Below the pieces are notes generated by a model, which worked only from the letters and a program-made list of their open reading frames with translations, was not told where the DNA came from and made no database searches. This document shows positions 54,140-63,095 of a stretch of 64,000 bases of DNA, piece by piece. Made by a program: the position numbers and the translations under genes. The DNA comes from Bacillota bacterium (GTDB lineage Bacteria; Bacillota; Bacilli; Paenibacillales; Paenibacillaceae). The stretch's first letter is position 1. Each line of letters opens with the position of its first letter. The stretch lies in NCBI GenBank assembly GCA_023391635.1, contig JAEWAQ010000049.1, forward strand, positions 99,403-163,402, read 5' to 3'.

Positions 54140-55924
54140 TCAAGCATGGGCTGCCGCCTCTTTTCCGCCCGAACCGCCTTTCACCACATCGTAGCGCCGC
54201 GGACGCGGCTTTATATAGCTCAAATCTACCGCTTCATAGCTGAATGCCGGCCCGTCGGGCGTGTGCGCGGCAATTGTCGTCTTCAACCACTGCTCGTCGT
54301 CGCGCTTCGGGAACTCCGGCTTGTAATGCGCGCCGCGGCTCTCGTTGCGATGAAACGCTCCCAATGTAATGACGCGCGCCAGCACCAGCATGTTACGCAG
54401 CTGCCGCACGAATGAAACGCCCTGGTTGTGCCACTGCGACCGATCGTCCAGCCCGATCCGTTCCCAGCGCTCCGTCAGTTCCTGCAACTTCTCGTCGGTC
54501 TGCTTCAGGCCGCGATTCGTTCGCACGACCGTGACATGCTCCACCATCCAGTCGCTCATTTCCATATGCAGCCGGTAAGCGTTCTCCCGTCCGTCCATGG
54601 CATATAAGCGAGCTTGTTCGGCTTCCTGACGTTGCAGTTCGGCCGCATAACAGGATTCCGGGACATCGTCCGTCAATCGGTTCAGCCCCTGAACATAAGC
54701 CATCGCTTTCGGCCCGGAGACGAAGCCGCCGTATATGGCGGACAACAGCGAATTCGCTCCCAGCCTATTGGCGCCATGATACTGATAGTCGCATTCTCCG
54801 CAAGCGAACAATCCCGGAATGCTGGTCATCTGATCGAAATCCACCCAGAGGCCGCCCATCGAGTAATGCATCGCCGGAAATATTTTCATCGGCAGCTTGC
54901 GCGGGTCGTCGCCGGTAAACTTCTCGTACATGCCGACGATGCCGCCAAGTCTGGCTTCCAGCTTGTCGGGAGACAAGTGCGACAAGTCCAGATATACCAT
55001 GTTTTCACCGTTGACGCCAAGCTTTAAATCGACGCACACATGAAAAATTTCGCGCGTCGCAATATCGCGAGGCACAAGGTTGCCGTAGGCGGGATATTTT
55101 TCCTCCAGAAAATACCATGGTTTCCCATCCTTATACACCCATATGCGCCCGCCTTCGCCTCTGGCGGATTCGGACATGAGCCGCAGCTTGTCGTCTCCTG
55201 GGATCGCCGTCGGATGAATCTGGATGAATTCCCCGTTGGCGTATCGGGCTCCTTGCTGATACACCGCGCTGTGCGCGCTTCCCGTGTTGATGACGGAATT
55301 CGTGCTTTTCCGGTACAGATTGCCGATGCCGCCCGATGCGAGAATGACCGCGTCCGCTTGGAAACTGTGAATGCGCATCGTCTTGAGATGCTGGGCCGTG
55401 ATGCCTCTGCAGCGACCATCCTCATCCTTGACGATGGACAGCATCTCCCAGTATTCGAATTTCTCGATCAAGCCTTCCGCTTCATAACGCCTTACTTGCT
55501 CGTCCAGCGCGTACAAAATTTGCTGTCCTGTCGTCGAGCCGGCGAAGGCCGTCCGCGAATAGGCTGCCCCGCCCAGCCTGCGGATGTCCAGATGGCCTTC
55601 GGCGGTGCGATTGAACATCACGCCCATGCGGTCGAGCAAATAGATGATGTTGGGCGCCGCTTCGCACATGCCTTTGACCGGCGTCTGGTTGGCCAGGAAG
55701 TCTCCGCCGTAAATGGTGTCGTCAAAATGCTCCCAAGCGCTGTCCCCTTCACCCTTTGTATTCACCGCACCGTTAATGCCGCCCTGCGCGCATACGGAAT
55801 GGGAACGCCGCACCGGTACGAGCGAGAACAGCATCACCCGCTGGCCCGCTTCCGCGAGCATAATCGCGGCCATCAATCCGGCAAGGCCGCCGCCTACGAT
55901 CAAATAACGAGCCGTTGTCACCAT
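54140..55924 (-). CDS. succinate dehydrogenase/fumarate reductase flavoprotein paralogue without partner subunits
   Basis: 594 residues, very like Bacillus-type SdhA. FAD-binding YLIVGGGLAGL, covalent-FAD His42 in SHSVCAQGG, active-site residues HPTAIPG, SESARGEGG and HYSMGGLW, and C-terminal RLGANSLLSAIYGG are all present. SdhB and SdhC genes are absent, and the gene sits inside a catabolic operon rather than sdhCAB. It may pair with the housekeeping SdhB/C or act as a soluble dehydrogenase on a substituted succinate (for example methylsuccinate to mesaconate). GGGGG 4 bases before the ATG. Could also be a simple duplicate of SDH. Confidence 0.9.
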   Translation of the reverse strand: MVTTARYLIVGGGLAGLMAAIMLAEAGQRVMLFSLVPVRRSHSVCAQGGINGAVNTKGEGDSAWEHFDDTIYGGDFLANQTPVKGMCEAAPNIIYLLDRMGVMFNRTAEGHLDIRRLGGAAYSRTAFAGSTTGQQILYALDEQVRRYEAEGLIEKFEYWEMLSIVKDEDGRCRGITAQHLKTMRIHSFQADAVILASGGIGNLYRKSTNSVINTGSAHSAVYQQGARYANGEFIQIHPTAIPGDDKLRLMSESARGEGGRIWVYKDGKPWYFLEEKYPAYGNLVPRDIATREIFHVCVDLKLGVNGENMVYLDLSHLSPDKLEARLGGIVGMYEKFTGDDPRKLPMKIFPAMHYSMGGLWVDFDQMTSIPGLFACGECDYQYHGANRLGANSLLSAIYGGFVSGPKAMAYVQGLNRLTDDVPESCYAAELQRQEAEQARLYAMDGRENAYRLHMEMSDWMVEHVTVVRTNRGLKQTDEKLQELTERWERIGLDDRSQWHNQGVSFVRQLRNMLVLARVITLGAFHRNESRGAHYKPEFPKRDDEQWLKTTIAAHTPDGPAFSYEAVDLSYIKPRPRRYDVVKGGSGGKEAAAHA

Positions 55925-56045
55925 GATTCCCCCATTTTATGCTCCCTGAGGCCGCGGAGTCGCGGCGGAGCGCAGTTCCTCTTGCTCATTCCTCGATCCA
56001 TACCGCGATCGTCCGCAGCCGCCTGCCGCTGACCGTGCAGCCCCG

Positions 56046-57398
56046 TCACTCGGCCAACAGCGATTCGACGCTTGCCAGCCGGTCCAGGTTCATGACACTC
56101 TCGATATATCGTTGTCTGGCTTCCGGCGGCCGATCTTCCGCAAGCCCGCGAAATTTCTCGATCAGCTCTTCGCCCGTCACGGGCGCTTCCGGATCGCCCA
56201 GCGGATAATCCGCCTTCCTGGCGAGACGTTTGCCATTCGTCAGCGCAATCTCGATCGTCGCTCCCCATTTGCGCGGATACGCAGCCTCCATGGCGGGGTC
56301 GACAGCCAGCCGAACCCGCTTCATCAGCGTCGCAATCTCGGGATCGGAGAGCGCCTCCTCGCGAAAATCCGACAGGCTCGCCCGTTGTTTCGCGGCTGCC
56401 ATCGCGCAGCAGAACTGCAGGCTGAACTTGGCCGCATAGACCGTGCGGGGATGCGGATTGTCCGTGATCGACAACGCGGCTTGGTACGTGCCGACCGAGA
56501 TTTCCTGAATGTCGGACGAAGCGAAGCGATGCTCCTTCATCAGTTCGAGAATCATATCGATCGCATGATGCGTATGTCGGCATGAAGCGTGGATTTTGAA
56601 GGAGTTTTCCATGATCTTGCAAGTCTCGCCCAATCCCGCCGTAATTTTGGCAGGATCCGCCGCTTCCGACATAGCCGTGAAGAAGCCTCTCTCCCCTTCC
56701 AGAATGCGGCTCGCCCCGGTGAAGCCGCGCTGCGCCAACATGGCGGCGAGCAGCCCGTTCATGGCCGCCTTTCCCGTATGCAGCTGTTTGGACATCGCCT
56801 CATCGACGATGAACTCCCACAGCCCGGCCGCCTGCGTGCCCGCGTTGCCCAACGCATGAACGAATTGATCCTCCGTCAAGCCCAGCAGCACGCCCGCGGC
56901 TGCCGCCGCGCCGAAGGTGCCGCAAGTCGCGGTATTATGCCAATACACATAATGGGACGGGGACACGGCCTCTCCGATCCGGAAGCATACCTCGTACCCC
57001 GCCACGATGGCGGCGAGCAATTCCTTGCCGCTGCGTCGACGCCATTGCGCGACGGCAAGCGCGGCCGGGATGACCACGGTCGCGGCGTGGACGATCGAGG
57101 CTTTATGAATATCGTCAAGCTCCACGACGTGGCTTGCCGCTCCGTTCACCAGCGCCGCGAGCGGCGCTGACGTCCTGCCGCCGGATATCAGTTCGGCTTG
57201 TCGGTTGCCGCCCATCTCCATCGCCAACTCGCGGATCATCCTCACGGGCGGCTGGTTCTCTCCGGCCAACGCGGATCCCAGCCAGTCGAGTACGCACAGT
57301 TTCGTGAAATCGACTGCCTCGGACGGAAGCTGCTCATATCGAAGCCGGCTCGCGTACGCGGCGAGCGCCCTGCTCAAGCCCGCGCCTGGATTGTCCAT
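56046..57398 (-). CDS. MmgE/PrpD-family protein
   Basis: 450 residues. Family motifs LDWLGSALAG, ASHVVELDDIHKASIVHAATVVIPAALAVAQW, GYEVCFRIG, KQLHTGKAAMNGLLAAMLAQRGFTG and the conserved HASCRHTHHAID region are present. Members act as 2-methylcitrate dehydratase, cis-aconitate decarboxylase or related dehydratases/epimerases; no closer identity can be assigned. The reading frame overlaps the end of the CitE-like gene by 25 bases. The 121 bases to the SdhA-like gene hold no gene. Its neighbours suggest it isomerises or (de)hydrates a branched C5-C6 acid. Confidence 0.88.
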   Translation of the reverse strand: MDNPGAGLSRALAAYASRLRYEQLPSEAVDFTKLCVLDWLGSALAGENQPPVRMIRELAMEMGGNRQAELISGGRTSAPLAALVNGAASHVVELDDIHKASIVHAATVVIPAALAVAQWRRRSGKELLAAIVAGYEVCFRIGEAVSPSHYVYWHNTATCGTFGAAAAAGVLLGLTEDQFVHALGNAGTQAAGLWEFIVDEAMSKQLHTGKAAMNGLLAAMLAQRGFTGASRILEGERGFFTAMSEAADPAKITAGLGETCKIMENSFKIHASCRHTHHAIDMILELMKEHRFASSDIQEISVGTYQAALSITDNPHPRTVYAAKFSLQFCCAMAAAKQRASLSDFREEALSDPEIATLMKRVRLAVDPAMEAAYPRKWGATIEIALTNGKRLARKADYPLGDPEAPVTGEELIEKFRGLAEDRPPEARQRYIESVMNLDRLASVESLLAE

Positions 57399-58297
57399 TC
57401 GCCTTCATCTCCTTCGTCCTGGTCCAATGATGCAAGCCCCAGCTCGGAGGCTGCTTCGAGAAGCTTGCTGCAACGCCGCACGACCGGCAGATCGACCATC
57501 TTGCCATTCCACTGGATCGCGGCGACGCCCTCTGCCGCAGCCAGGCGATAAGCCTCGATCACCTGTCGGGCTTCATCGATCTCCTCCGCCGTAGGACTGA
57601 ACGTTTCGTTCACCGGGTCGAGCTGCGCGGGATGAATGACCAGCCGCCCCTGAAAGCCCAATTGCCTCGACAGGTTCGTGTCTTTGCGCAGCCCGGCCTC
57701 ATCGTGCATGCGAATGTAGGCGGCATCGACAGGCGCTTCAATGCCCGCCGCCCGCGAATGCACGACCAACTGGGAACGCGGATACAGCAATTCCGCACCA
57801 TCTTCCGTCCATCTGCCGTTCACGTCCAACGTATAGTCGAGGGAACCGAAGGCCAATCTGCGAACGCGGCGGCAGCAGCCGGCGAGCTCATAGGCCCGGA
57901 ACACCCCCTCCGCGGATTCGATCAACGGCACCAGATCGACGGTTCCCTCCGATATGCCGGCCTTCCGCTCCAGTTGCGACAGCCGCTCGTCGACGAGCGC
58001 AATCTGCGCCGCGTTCGACGCTTTCGGCAGCATGATTCCTTTCAGCGACGCTTGCACAACAGCCTCCAGGTCGCCGGACCACCACGGGCCTTCAGTATCG
58101 TTCACCCGCACATAAGAGAGCCGCACATCTTGCTGCCGCATAGCGGCGCTTACCGCTTGCCTTGCATGCTCCTTCTCTACGGCCGGCACCGCATCTTCGA
58201 GATCATACACGATCACGTCCGCGCGCAGCTGCGCGGCTTTATCCAACTTGCGTTGCTGATTGCCCGGCACGAACATCCACGAGCGCAGCACGGCCAT
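57374..58297 (-). CDS. CitE/HpcH-family acyl-CoA lyase
   Basis: 307 residues of the HpcH/HpaI-CitE TIM-barrel family: LRSWMFVPGNQQRKLDKA, VIVYDLEDAVP (Mg-binding Glu/Asp), SYVRVND, LVPLIESAEGV with metal-ligand Glu, and GRLVIHPAQL. Such enzymes cleave citramalyl-CoA, malyl-CoA or HMG-like thioesters to acetyl-CoA plus a keto acid. Without CitD/CitF genes here it is not a citrate lyase complex. Start ATG 58297 with GGAGGAG upstream; two upstream in-frame Met codons are less well placed. The CoA-transferase in the same operon can supply its thioester substrate. Confidence 0.9.
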   Translation of the reverse strand: MAVLRSWMFVPGNQQRKLDKAAQLRADVIVYDLEDAVPAVEKEHARQAVSAAMRQQDVRLSYVRVNDTEGPWWSGDLEAVVQASLKGIMLPKASNAAQIALVDERLSQLERKAGISEGTVDLVPLIESAEGVFRAYELAGCCRRVRRLAFGSLDYTLDVNGRWTEDGAELLYPRSQLVVHSRAAGIEAPVDAAYIRMHDEAGLRKDTNLSRQLGFQGRLVIHPAQLDPVNETFSPTAEEIDEARQVIEAYRLAAAEGVAAIQWNGKMVDLPVVRRCSKLLEAASELGLASLDQDEGDEGEWTIQARA

Positions 58298-58314
58298 CGC
58301 CATCTCCTCCCCGA

Positions 58315-59763
58315 TTACATCCACCGGATTCCGACGAATTTGCGTTCCGTCATTTCCTCCAGCGCATATTTCACGCCTTCCTTGCCTACGCCGCTCATCT
58401 TGATTCCGCCGTACGGCATATGATCATAGCGCAGCAGCGACGATTCATTGATCCAGACGCCGCCGGTCTCGAGCGCATCGGCGATGCGAAGCGCACGGCC
58501 CAGATCGTTCGTGAACACCCCGGTCTGAAGGCCGAACCCGGAATCATTCGCACGCGTCACGGCTTCCTCTTCCGACTCGAACGGAATCAAGCACAGGATC
58601 GGGGCGAACGCCTCCTCACAGACGACCTTCATGGCAGGATTCACGTCCGTCAGCACGGTCGGTTCGAACAAGCTGCCCTGCCTATTGCCGCCCGCCGCCA
58701 CTTGCGCGCCCTGCCCGACCGCTTCGCGTACCCAGCTCTCTACCCGTTCCGCCGCCGCTTCCGTGATCATCGGCCCGATATCCACGGCAGGATCCAGCGG
58801 ATCTCCGACCTTGAGCGTCGACACGCCTTCGGTTAGCTTGCGCTTCATCGTTTCATACACCGCGTCTTGCACGTACACCCGCTGCACGGACACGCACGTT
58901 TGGCCCGCATTCGCGAAAGCGCCTTTCAGGATCGAAGCCGCCGCTTCGTCCAGATGCGCGTCCGCAAAGACCAACGTAGGAGAATTGGAGCCGAGCTCGA
59001 GCGTCACTTTCGCACGTACGGCCTTCTCCTTGATCTGCCATCCGACGGAACTGCTGCCCGTAAAGGTGACCTTCTTCACCAGCGGATGGGTGACGAGGAT
59101 GTGTCCGATCTTCTCGCCGGGACCCATCACGATGTTCATCATACCTTGCGGCAAGCCGGCCGACTGCAGCAGTCTGTACAGCCATACCGAGGTGAGCGGT
59201 GTTTTCTCGGCCGGCTTAAGCACGACGGTATTGCCGGCAGCCAGCGCGGGAGCCACCTTGTGCAGTACGAGATTGAGCGGGAAATTAAACGGCGTGATCG
59301 CCACGACGACCCCGATCGGACGTCGCATCGTCATGCCGAGACGACCTTCTCCGCCGATCGCGCTATCCATCGGAATGAGTTCTCCATACAGGTTCTTCGC
59401 GCCTTCGGCGGAAAATTTCAGCACCTGAACGGCGCGCTGCACCTCTGCCCGGCTTTCCTTGACAACTTTACCGGATTCCAGCGTGATCAGCCGTGCGAAC
59501 GCCTCCGCATTTGCCTCCAGCAAGCTTGCCGCTTCATATAAGATTCGCGCCCGCTCGTGCGCCGGCATCGATCTCGCGACATCCCGGAACACGCGGTCTG
59601 CGGCGATCACGGCTTGATTCGCGTCATCTTCGGAAGCGATGGCGATTCTGCCGATCGGCCTGCCGTCGTACGGGTGGATGACATCCAGCCCCGGGCCGTC
59701 GGCCTCCTTTTTTTCTTGCCCGTCTATCACCGACCCATAGAGCTTATAGCTGAAATCGATCAT
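58315..59763 (-). CDS. NAD(P)-dependent aldehyde dehydrogenase
   Basis: 482 residues. General-base Glu256 (LELGSNSP) and nucleophile Cys290 (NAGQTC) are intact, with cofactor motifs VVVAITPFNFPLN, KPAEKTPL and FTGSSSVG. It is related to lactaldehyde/semialdehyde ALDHs; substrate unknown. Start ATG 59763 with GGGGGG upstream, one base after the ADH stop, so the two dehydrogenases are tightly linked and probably oxidise an alcohol to an acid in two steps. Confidence 0.93.
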   Translation of the reverse strand: MIDFSYKLYGSVIDGQEKKEADGPGLDVIHPYDGRPIGRIAIASEDDANQAVIAADRVFRDVARSMPAHERARILYEAASLLEANAEAFARLITLESGKVVKESRAEVQRAVQVLKFSAEGAKNLYGELIPMDSAIGGEGRLGMTMRRPIGVVVAITPFNFPLNLVLHKVAPALAAGNTVVLKPAEKTPLTSVWLYRLLQSAGLPQGMMNIVMGPGEKIGHILVTHPLVKKVTFTGSSSVGWQIKEKAVRAKVTLELGSNSPTLVFADAHLDEAAASILKGAFANAGQTCVSVQRVYVQDAVYETMKRKLTEGVSTLKVGDPLDPAVDIGPMITEAAAERVESWVREAVGQGAQVAAGGNRQGSLFEPTVLTDVNPAMKVVCEEAFAPILCLIPFESEEEAVTRANDSGFGLQTGVFTNDLGRALRIADALETGGVWINESSLLRYDHMPYGGIKMSGVGKEGVKYALEEMTERKFVGIRWM

Positions 59764-59764
59764 C

Positions 59765-60880
59765 TCATCGCCCCCCATCGCCTTCCAGCGTAGATGTGCC
59801 CGGGAGAATGGATGCGCGGGATACCGAGCGATTCACCGAACGATCGAGCGCATCCGCAATCTCCTCAAATCCGAACTCCGCATCCACCAGTTCGCCGAAC
59901 GGATAACGATCCATATGCCGGGACAAAAATTGAAGCGCTTCATCCAGATACCAGGGGTCGTAGCGAATGATCGGGATGATCTGGATCGCTTTCCTAGTGA
60001 GCAAGCCCGGATCAAATGCCGTCGTCCTGCCGGGAGACACGTTGCCTATGCTCACATACCGGCCCCCAGGCCGCACGTAATGAATGCCTTCCGAGAACGC
60101 ATCCGGAACGCCGGAAAGCTCCATGGCAACATCGACGTACCGGCCTTCCGTCAATTCACCGATTACAGCCGTGCGATCTTGTAAAGTACCGTATCGCTTG
60201 AAGTCGACCACATGATCGGCGCCAAATCGCAGAGCCTTCTCCAGCCGGCTGTCCACCATGTCCGCAACGATGACCCTCGCCCCGAATTGCTTGGCGATTG
60301 CCGCTGCATTCAGGCCCAGCCCACCAGCCCCTTGGAGCAAGATGGTCTCTCCGCTGCGCAGACCGCTCTTGACGATGCCGTAATATACCTGGGTCATCGC
60401 GCAGTTGACGCTTGCGGCAGCCGAGTCCGGCACATTATCCGGCACTTTGTAGAAATATTGATCGGGATGGATGTAGTAATGCGTAGAGAAAGAACCGTGA
60501 AAATGAGGCGCCTCTGAAGCGTCCTTTACCCAGTTGCGGTAAGCGTGCTCGCAGAGAGCAAACTGTCCTTGCTGACAATACTGGCACTTGCGGCAGGTCA
60601 GAAAATACGCCGCGACCACCCGGTCGCCTACGGCGATCGGCCGGCCGGCGAAATCCGTCTCCACGCCTGCGCCGATTCTCGCAACCCGGCCGAGCATCTC
60701 ATGGCCCATAACGCCGGACCGTTTGGTCGGATGCGCTCCTTGCCAAATGTGCAGCTCGGAACCGCATACATTGGTGCGAACGACTTCCGCCAGAATGGCG
60801 CCTTGCCCTGGTTCGGGCAGCGGATAATGCTCGTATGCCAGCTTTCCCGGTTCGGTCATGACCGCTACGGTGCCTTTCAT
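59765..60880 (-). CDS. zinc-dependent alcohol dehydrogenase (MDR family)
   Basis: 371 residues. Catalytic zinc ligands Cys39 (NVCGSELH) and His60-Glu61 (MGHEM). The structural zinc lobe is Cys96-x2-Cys99-x2-Cys102-x7-Cys110. NAD motif GAGGLGLNAAAIAKQFGA. Resembles threonine/sorbitol-type dehydrogenases. AGAGGTGG 7 bases before ATG. It is separated from the CoA-transferase stop by 95 bases without a visible terminator and begins the enzyme series ADH-ALDH-lyase. Confidence 0.92.
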   Translation of the reverse strand: MKGTVAVMTEPGKLAYEHYPLPEPGQGAILAEVVRTNVCGSELHIWQGAHPTKRSGVMGHEMLGRVARIGAGVETDFAGRPIAVGDRVVAAYFLTCRKCQYCQQGQFALCEHAYRNWVKDASEAPHFHGSFSTHYYIHPDQYFYKVPDNVPDSAAASVNCAMTQVYYGIVKSGLRSGETILLQGAGGLGLNAAAIAKQFGARVIVADMVDSRLEKALRFGADHVVDFKRYGTLQDRTAVIGELTEGRYVDVAMELSGVPDAFSEGIHYVRPGGRYVSIGNVSPGRTTAFDPGLLTRKAIQIIPIIRYDPWYLDEALQFLSRHMDRYPFGELVDAEFGFEEIADALDRSVNRSVSRASILPGTSTLEGDGGR

Positions 60881-60975
60881 TTCTTGTCCACCTCTCGTAT
60901 TCGAAATTTGCCTGGTTTGTCGCGACGGTCAGGGCAGCTTGTTGAGCCGCGTCAATCGCTGTCCGAGCGTTACGC

Positions 60976-62157
60976 TCAGATGACGCCAAGCTCGCGCAAT
61001 TGCTTGATGGTCTCGGATTCGAAGCCGAATTCCTTCAGCAGGGAATCCGTATGCTCACCCAAGTCCGGAACCGGATTCATCGCCTGCTCCACACCTTCCA
61101 TTGTAACCGGCGGAATCAAGGACTGGACCGGACCGGCAGGCGTTTCGACCTGTCGCCAGCGGCTGCGCGCCCGCAGTTGAGGATGCACGGCGAATTCCCG
61201 CATCGTGTTTAATCGAGCATTGGCGATTTGCGCTGCATCCAGCCTGTCTGCCGCATCATCGACCGTTAACGTTCCAAAGACCTCGTCGATAATGCTCTGA
61301 AGCCGATCCTTGGCCATCAGGCGCTTGGAGTTGCTGGCGTAATCGGCGACCGTGGCCAAGTCAGGCTGCTGCAGCACTTTCTCGCAAAATTTCGCCCATT
61401 CCCTTTCATTCTGAATGCCCAAAAATATTTGTTTGCCATCTCCGGCCGTGTAAGGGCCATACGGGTAAATCGTAGCATGGCTGGCGCCTGTGCGGCTAGG
61501 CTCCTCGTCGCCGTAAAGCGAATAATAGAGCGGGTACCCCATCCACTCGCCCAACGCTTCCAGCATGGACACCTCGACGACTGTCCCTATGCCGTCATTG
61601 CGGCTTCTGGCGATCAAGGCGGACAAAATGCCGGAATACGCATACATGCCCGCAGCGATGTCTGCGATGGATATGCCTGCCTTGGAAGGCACATCTTCCG
61701 TCCCCGTAACCGAGACCAGTCCAGCCTCGCATTGAACGAGCAAATCGTAGGCTTTCTTGTCGCGATAAGGGCCGTACGATCCGTATCCCGAGATGCTGCA
61801 AACAATCAGCTTAGGATACTTCGATTTTAACGCCTCGGAGCCGTAGCCCAAGCGCTCGACAGCGCCCGGCGCCAGGTTTTGAACGAAAACATCTGCTTGA
61901 AGAAGCAGAGCATCCAGCACCTGTTTCGCTTCTTCCCGTTTCAAGTCGAGCGTCATTGATTCCTTGGATCGATTGCACCAGACAAAATGGCTCGATAAGC
62001 CATTCACCTTGTCGTCGTAGTTTCGTGCAAAATCCCCCGATTCGGGTCGTTCGATCTTGATCACCCGAGCTCCCAAGTCCGCCAAATGCCTTGTGGCCAG
62101 CGGCGCTGCCACGGCTTGCTCGAGAGACACGACCGTAATGCCTTCCAGCGGCAGCAT
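60976..62157 (-). CDS. family III (CaiB/BaiF) CoA-transferase
   Basis: About 393 residues. Family features are LPLEGITVVSLEQAVAAPLATRHLADLGA, RVIKIERPESGDF, the catalytic Asp in KKAYDLLVQ, and SVTGTED. Family III enzymes move CoA between acids (formyl/oxalate, succinyl/benzylsuccinate, succinyl/mesaconate or citramalate). Start taken at ATG 62157 with GGGGAT 7 bases upstream; ATG 62166 or 62172 are alternatives and a longer frame to 62241 runs into the promoter. It is the first gene of the operon and has a consensus promoter with a TTGGATCCAA site at its start point. Confidence 0.9.
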   Translation of the reverse strand: MLPLEGITVVSLEQAVAAPLATRHLADLGARVIKIERPESGDFARNYDDKVNGLSSHFVWCNRSKESMTLDLKREEAKQVLDALLLQADVFVQNLAPGAVERLGYGSEALKSKYPKLIVCSISGYGSYGPYRDKKAYDLLVQCEAGLVSVTGTEDVPSKAGISIADIAAGMYAYSGILSALIARSRNDGIGTVVEVSMLEALGEWMGYPLYYSLYGDEEPSRTGASHATIYPYGPYTAGDGKQIFLGIQNEREWAKFCEKVLQQPDLATVADYASNSKRLMAKDRLQSIIDEVFGTLTVDDAADRLDAAQIANARLNTMREFAVHPQLRARSRWRQVETPAGPVQSLIPPVTMEGVEQAMNPVPDLGEHTDSLLKEFGFESETIKQLRELGVI

Positions 62158-62192
62158 GGTTGTCATCCCCATTTCAATTTGGATTCTGTATT

Positions 62193-62202
62193 TTGGATCC
62201 AA
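62193..62202. promoter_or_regulatory. TTGGATCCAA palindrome, candidate GntR operator
   Basis: Perfect 10-bp palindrome just downstream of the -10 element of the CoA-transferase operon. Related copies: TTTGGATTC at about 62178-62186 and CGGATCCAAA at 62308-62317 before the GntR gene. FCD-type GntR regulators bind short palindromes of this general form, so the neighbouring repressor is the likely partner. Confidence 0.55.
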
Positions 62203-62212
62203 TATAAGTGTA

Positions 62213-62241
62213 AGTATAGTCACCCGGCACCATAGTGTCAA
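62213..62241 (-). promoter_or_regulatory. sigma-A promoter of organic-acid operon
   Basis: On the minus strand TTGACA (62236-62241), 17-base spacer and TATACT (62213-62218): a near-consensus promoter. Predicted start near 62206, immediately before the TTGGATCCAA palindrome, consistent with repression by blockage. Confidence 0.8.
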
Positions 62242-62372
62242 GAAGCGAGTTGTAAGTCGCCGGTTTGTCTGCTACAATCAAGACGGTTGTCTTGCATCCT
62301 GAATATCGGATCCAAATGATATGGTCAAATTTAAAACTGATTTCGGATATATATTAGGAGTGAGGACGGTCC

Positions 62373-63011
62373 ATGGAGCAATTGTCGATCATACCTGCAC
62401 GCGAACAAGTCGCTGCCGCTCTGCGCAAGGCGATCTTCGAAGGAGAACTGCACCCCGGGCAGGAACTGACGCAAGATGAAATCGCGCAAAAATTGGGCAT
62501 CTCCCGCATGCCGGTACGCGAAGCCTTCCAAATGCTCGAACGCGACGGGCTGTTGCTGCTGAAGAAAAGAAAAGCGATTGTGCAAGGTCAGACGGAAGAA
62601 GATTTCATCGATCACTACGATATCCGGGCCTTGCTCGAAGGCGAAGCTGCCGCGAGGGCGGCGCTCAATAAGCACAATCTCCCGGCCATTATCCACGCGC
62701 AGCAAAGCGTCGAGATCGCCGCGCAATCCAATGACGCCTCTGGCTATCAACAAGCCAATGAATCCTTCCACAGATCGGTCTGGAGGGCTTCCGAGAGCAC
62801 TCGATTGGAAAACTTGCTGAATCAGCTCTGGACCGGATTGCCCCCTCATTTACCGGAGTTGCTGCCCGAGCAGATCGTCAAATCGATCGACGAACATCAC
62901 GGGATCGTGGACGCCATCGCCAACGGTTCGTCCGAACAGGCAAGAACGGCCATGGTCGCGCATGTCAAGCGCAGTTTGACGGACCTTCTGCAGTCGCGCA
63001 GCCGTCGTTGA
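62373..63011 (+). CDS. GntR-family regulator, FCD subfamily
   Basis: 212 residues. Winged HTH at about 10-72 (LTQDEIAQKLGISRMPVREAFQMLERDGL) and an all-helical FCD ligand domain at about 80-205 with metal-ligand pattern Asp (DIRALLEGEAA), His (NESFHRSV) and later His (DEHHGIVDAI). FCD regulators sense organic acids and usually repress divergent catabolic genes. It is divergent from the CoA-transferase operon with TTGGATCCAA-like sites in between. GGAGTGAGG precedes the ATG. Confidence 0.92.
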   Translation: MEQLSIIPAREQVAAALRKAIFEGELHPGQELTQDEIAQKLGISRMPVREAFQMLERDGLLLLKKRKAIVQGQTEEDFIDHYDIRALLEGEAAARAALNKHNLPAIIHAQQSVEIAAQSNDASGYQQANESFHRSVWRASESTRLENLLNQLWTGLPPHLPELLPEQIVKSIDEHHGIVDAIANGSSEQARTAMVAHVKRSLTDLLQSRSRR

Positions 63012-63048
63012 AGTCCCGCCATCACTTAGGTAGCAGCCTGTGAAACAC

Positions 63049-63081
63049 TAAAAAACCTTTAGTTCAATTTGAACTAAAGGT
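63049..63081 (-). terminator. terminator of rrn-tRNA operon
   Basis: ACCTTTAGTTCAA (63055-63067) pairs with its exact inverse (63069-63081). On the minus strand it is followed by TTTTTAG, ending the 5S-tRNA transcript; on the plus side the GntR gene ends 40 bases before it. Confidence 0.85.
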
Positions 63082-63095
63082 CGTCAAGTTTATTG

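Noticed and set aside
53288..54415. 375-codon plus-strand ORF opposite fumarase alpha
   Set aside because: Antisense shadow crossing the alpha/SdhA junction.
55918..56622. 234-codon minus-strand ORF filling the gap between the SdhA-like and MmgE/PrpD genes
   Set aside because: Mostly overlaps the MmgE/PrpD gene in another frame, Arg/Gly/Ser-rich, no family features.
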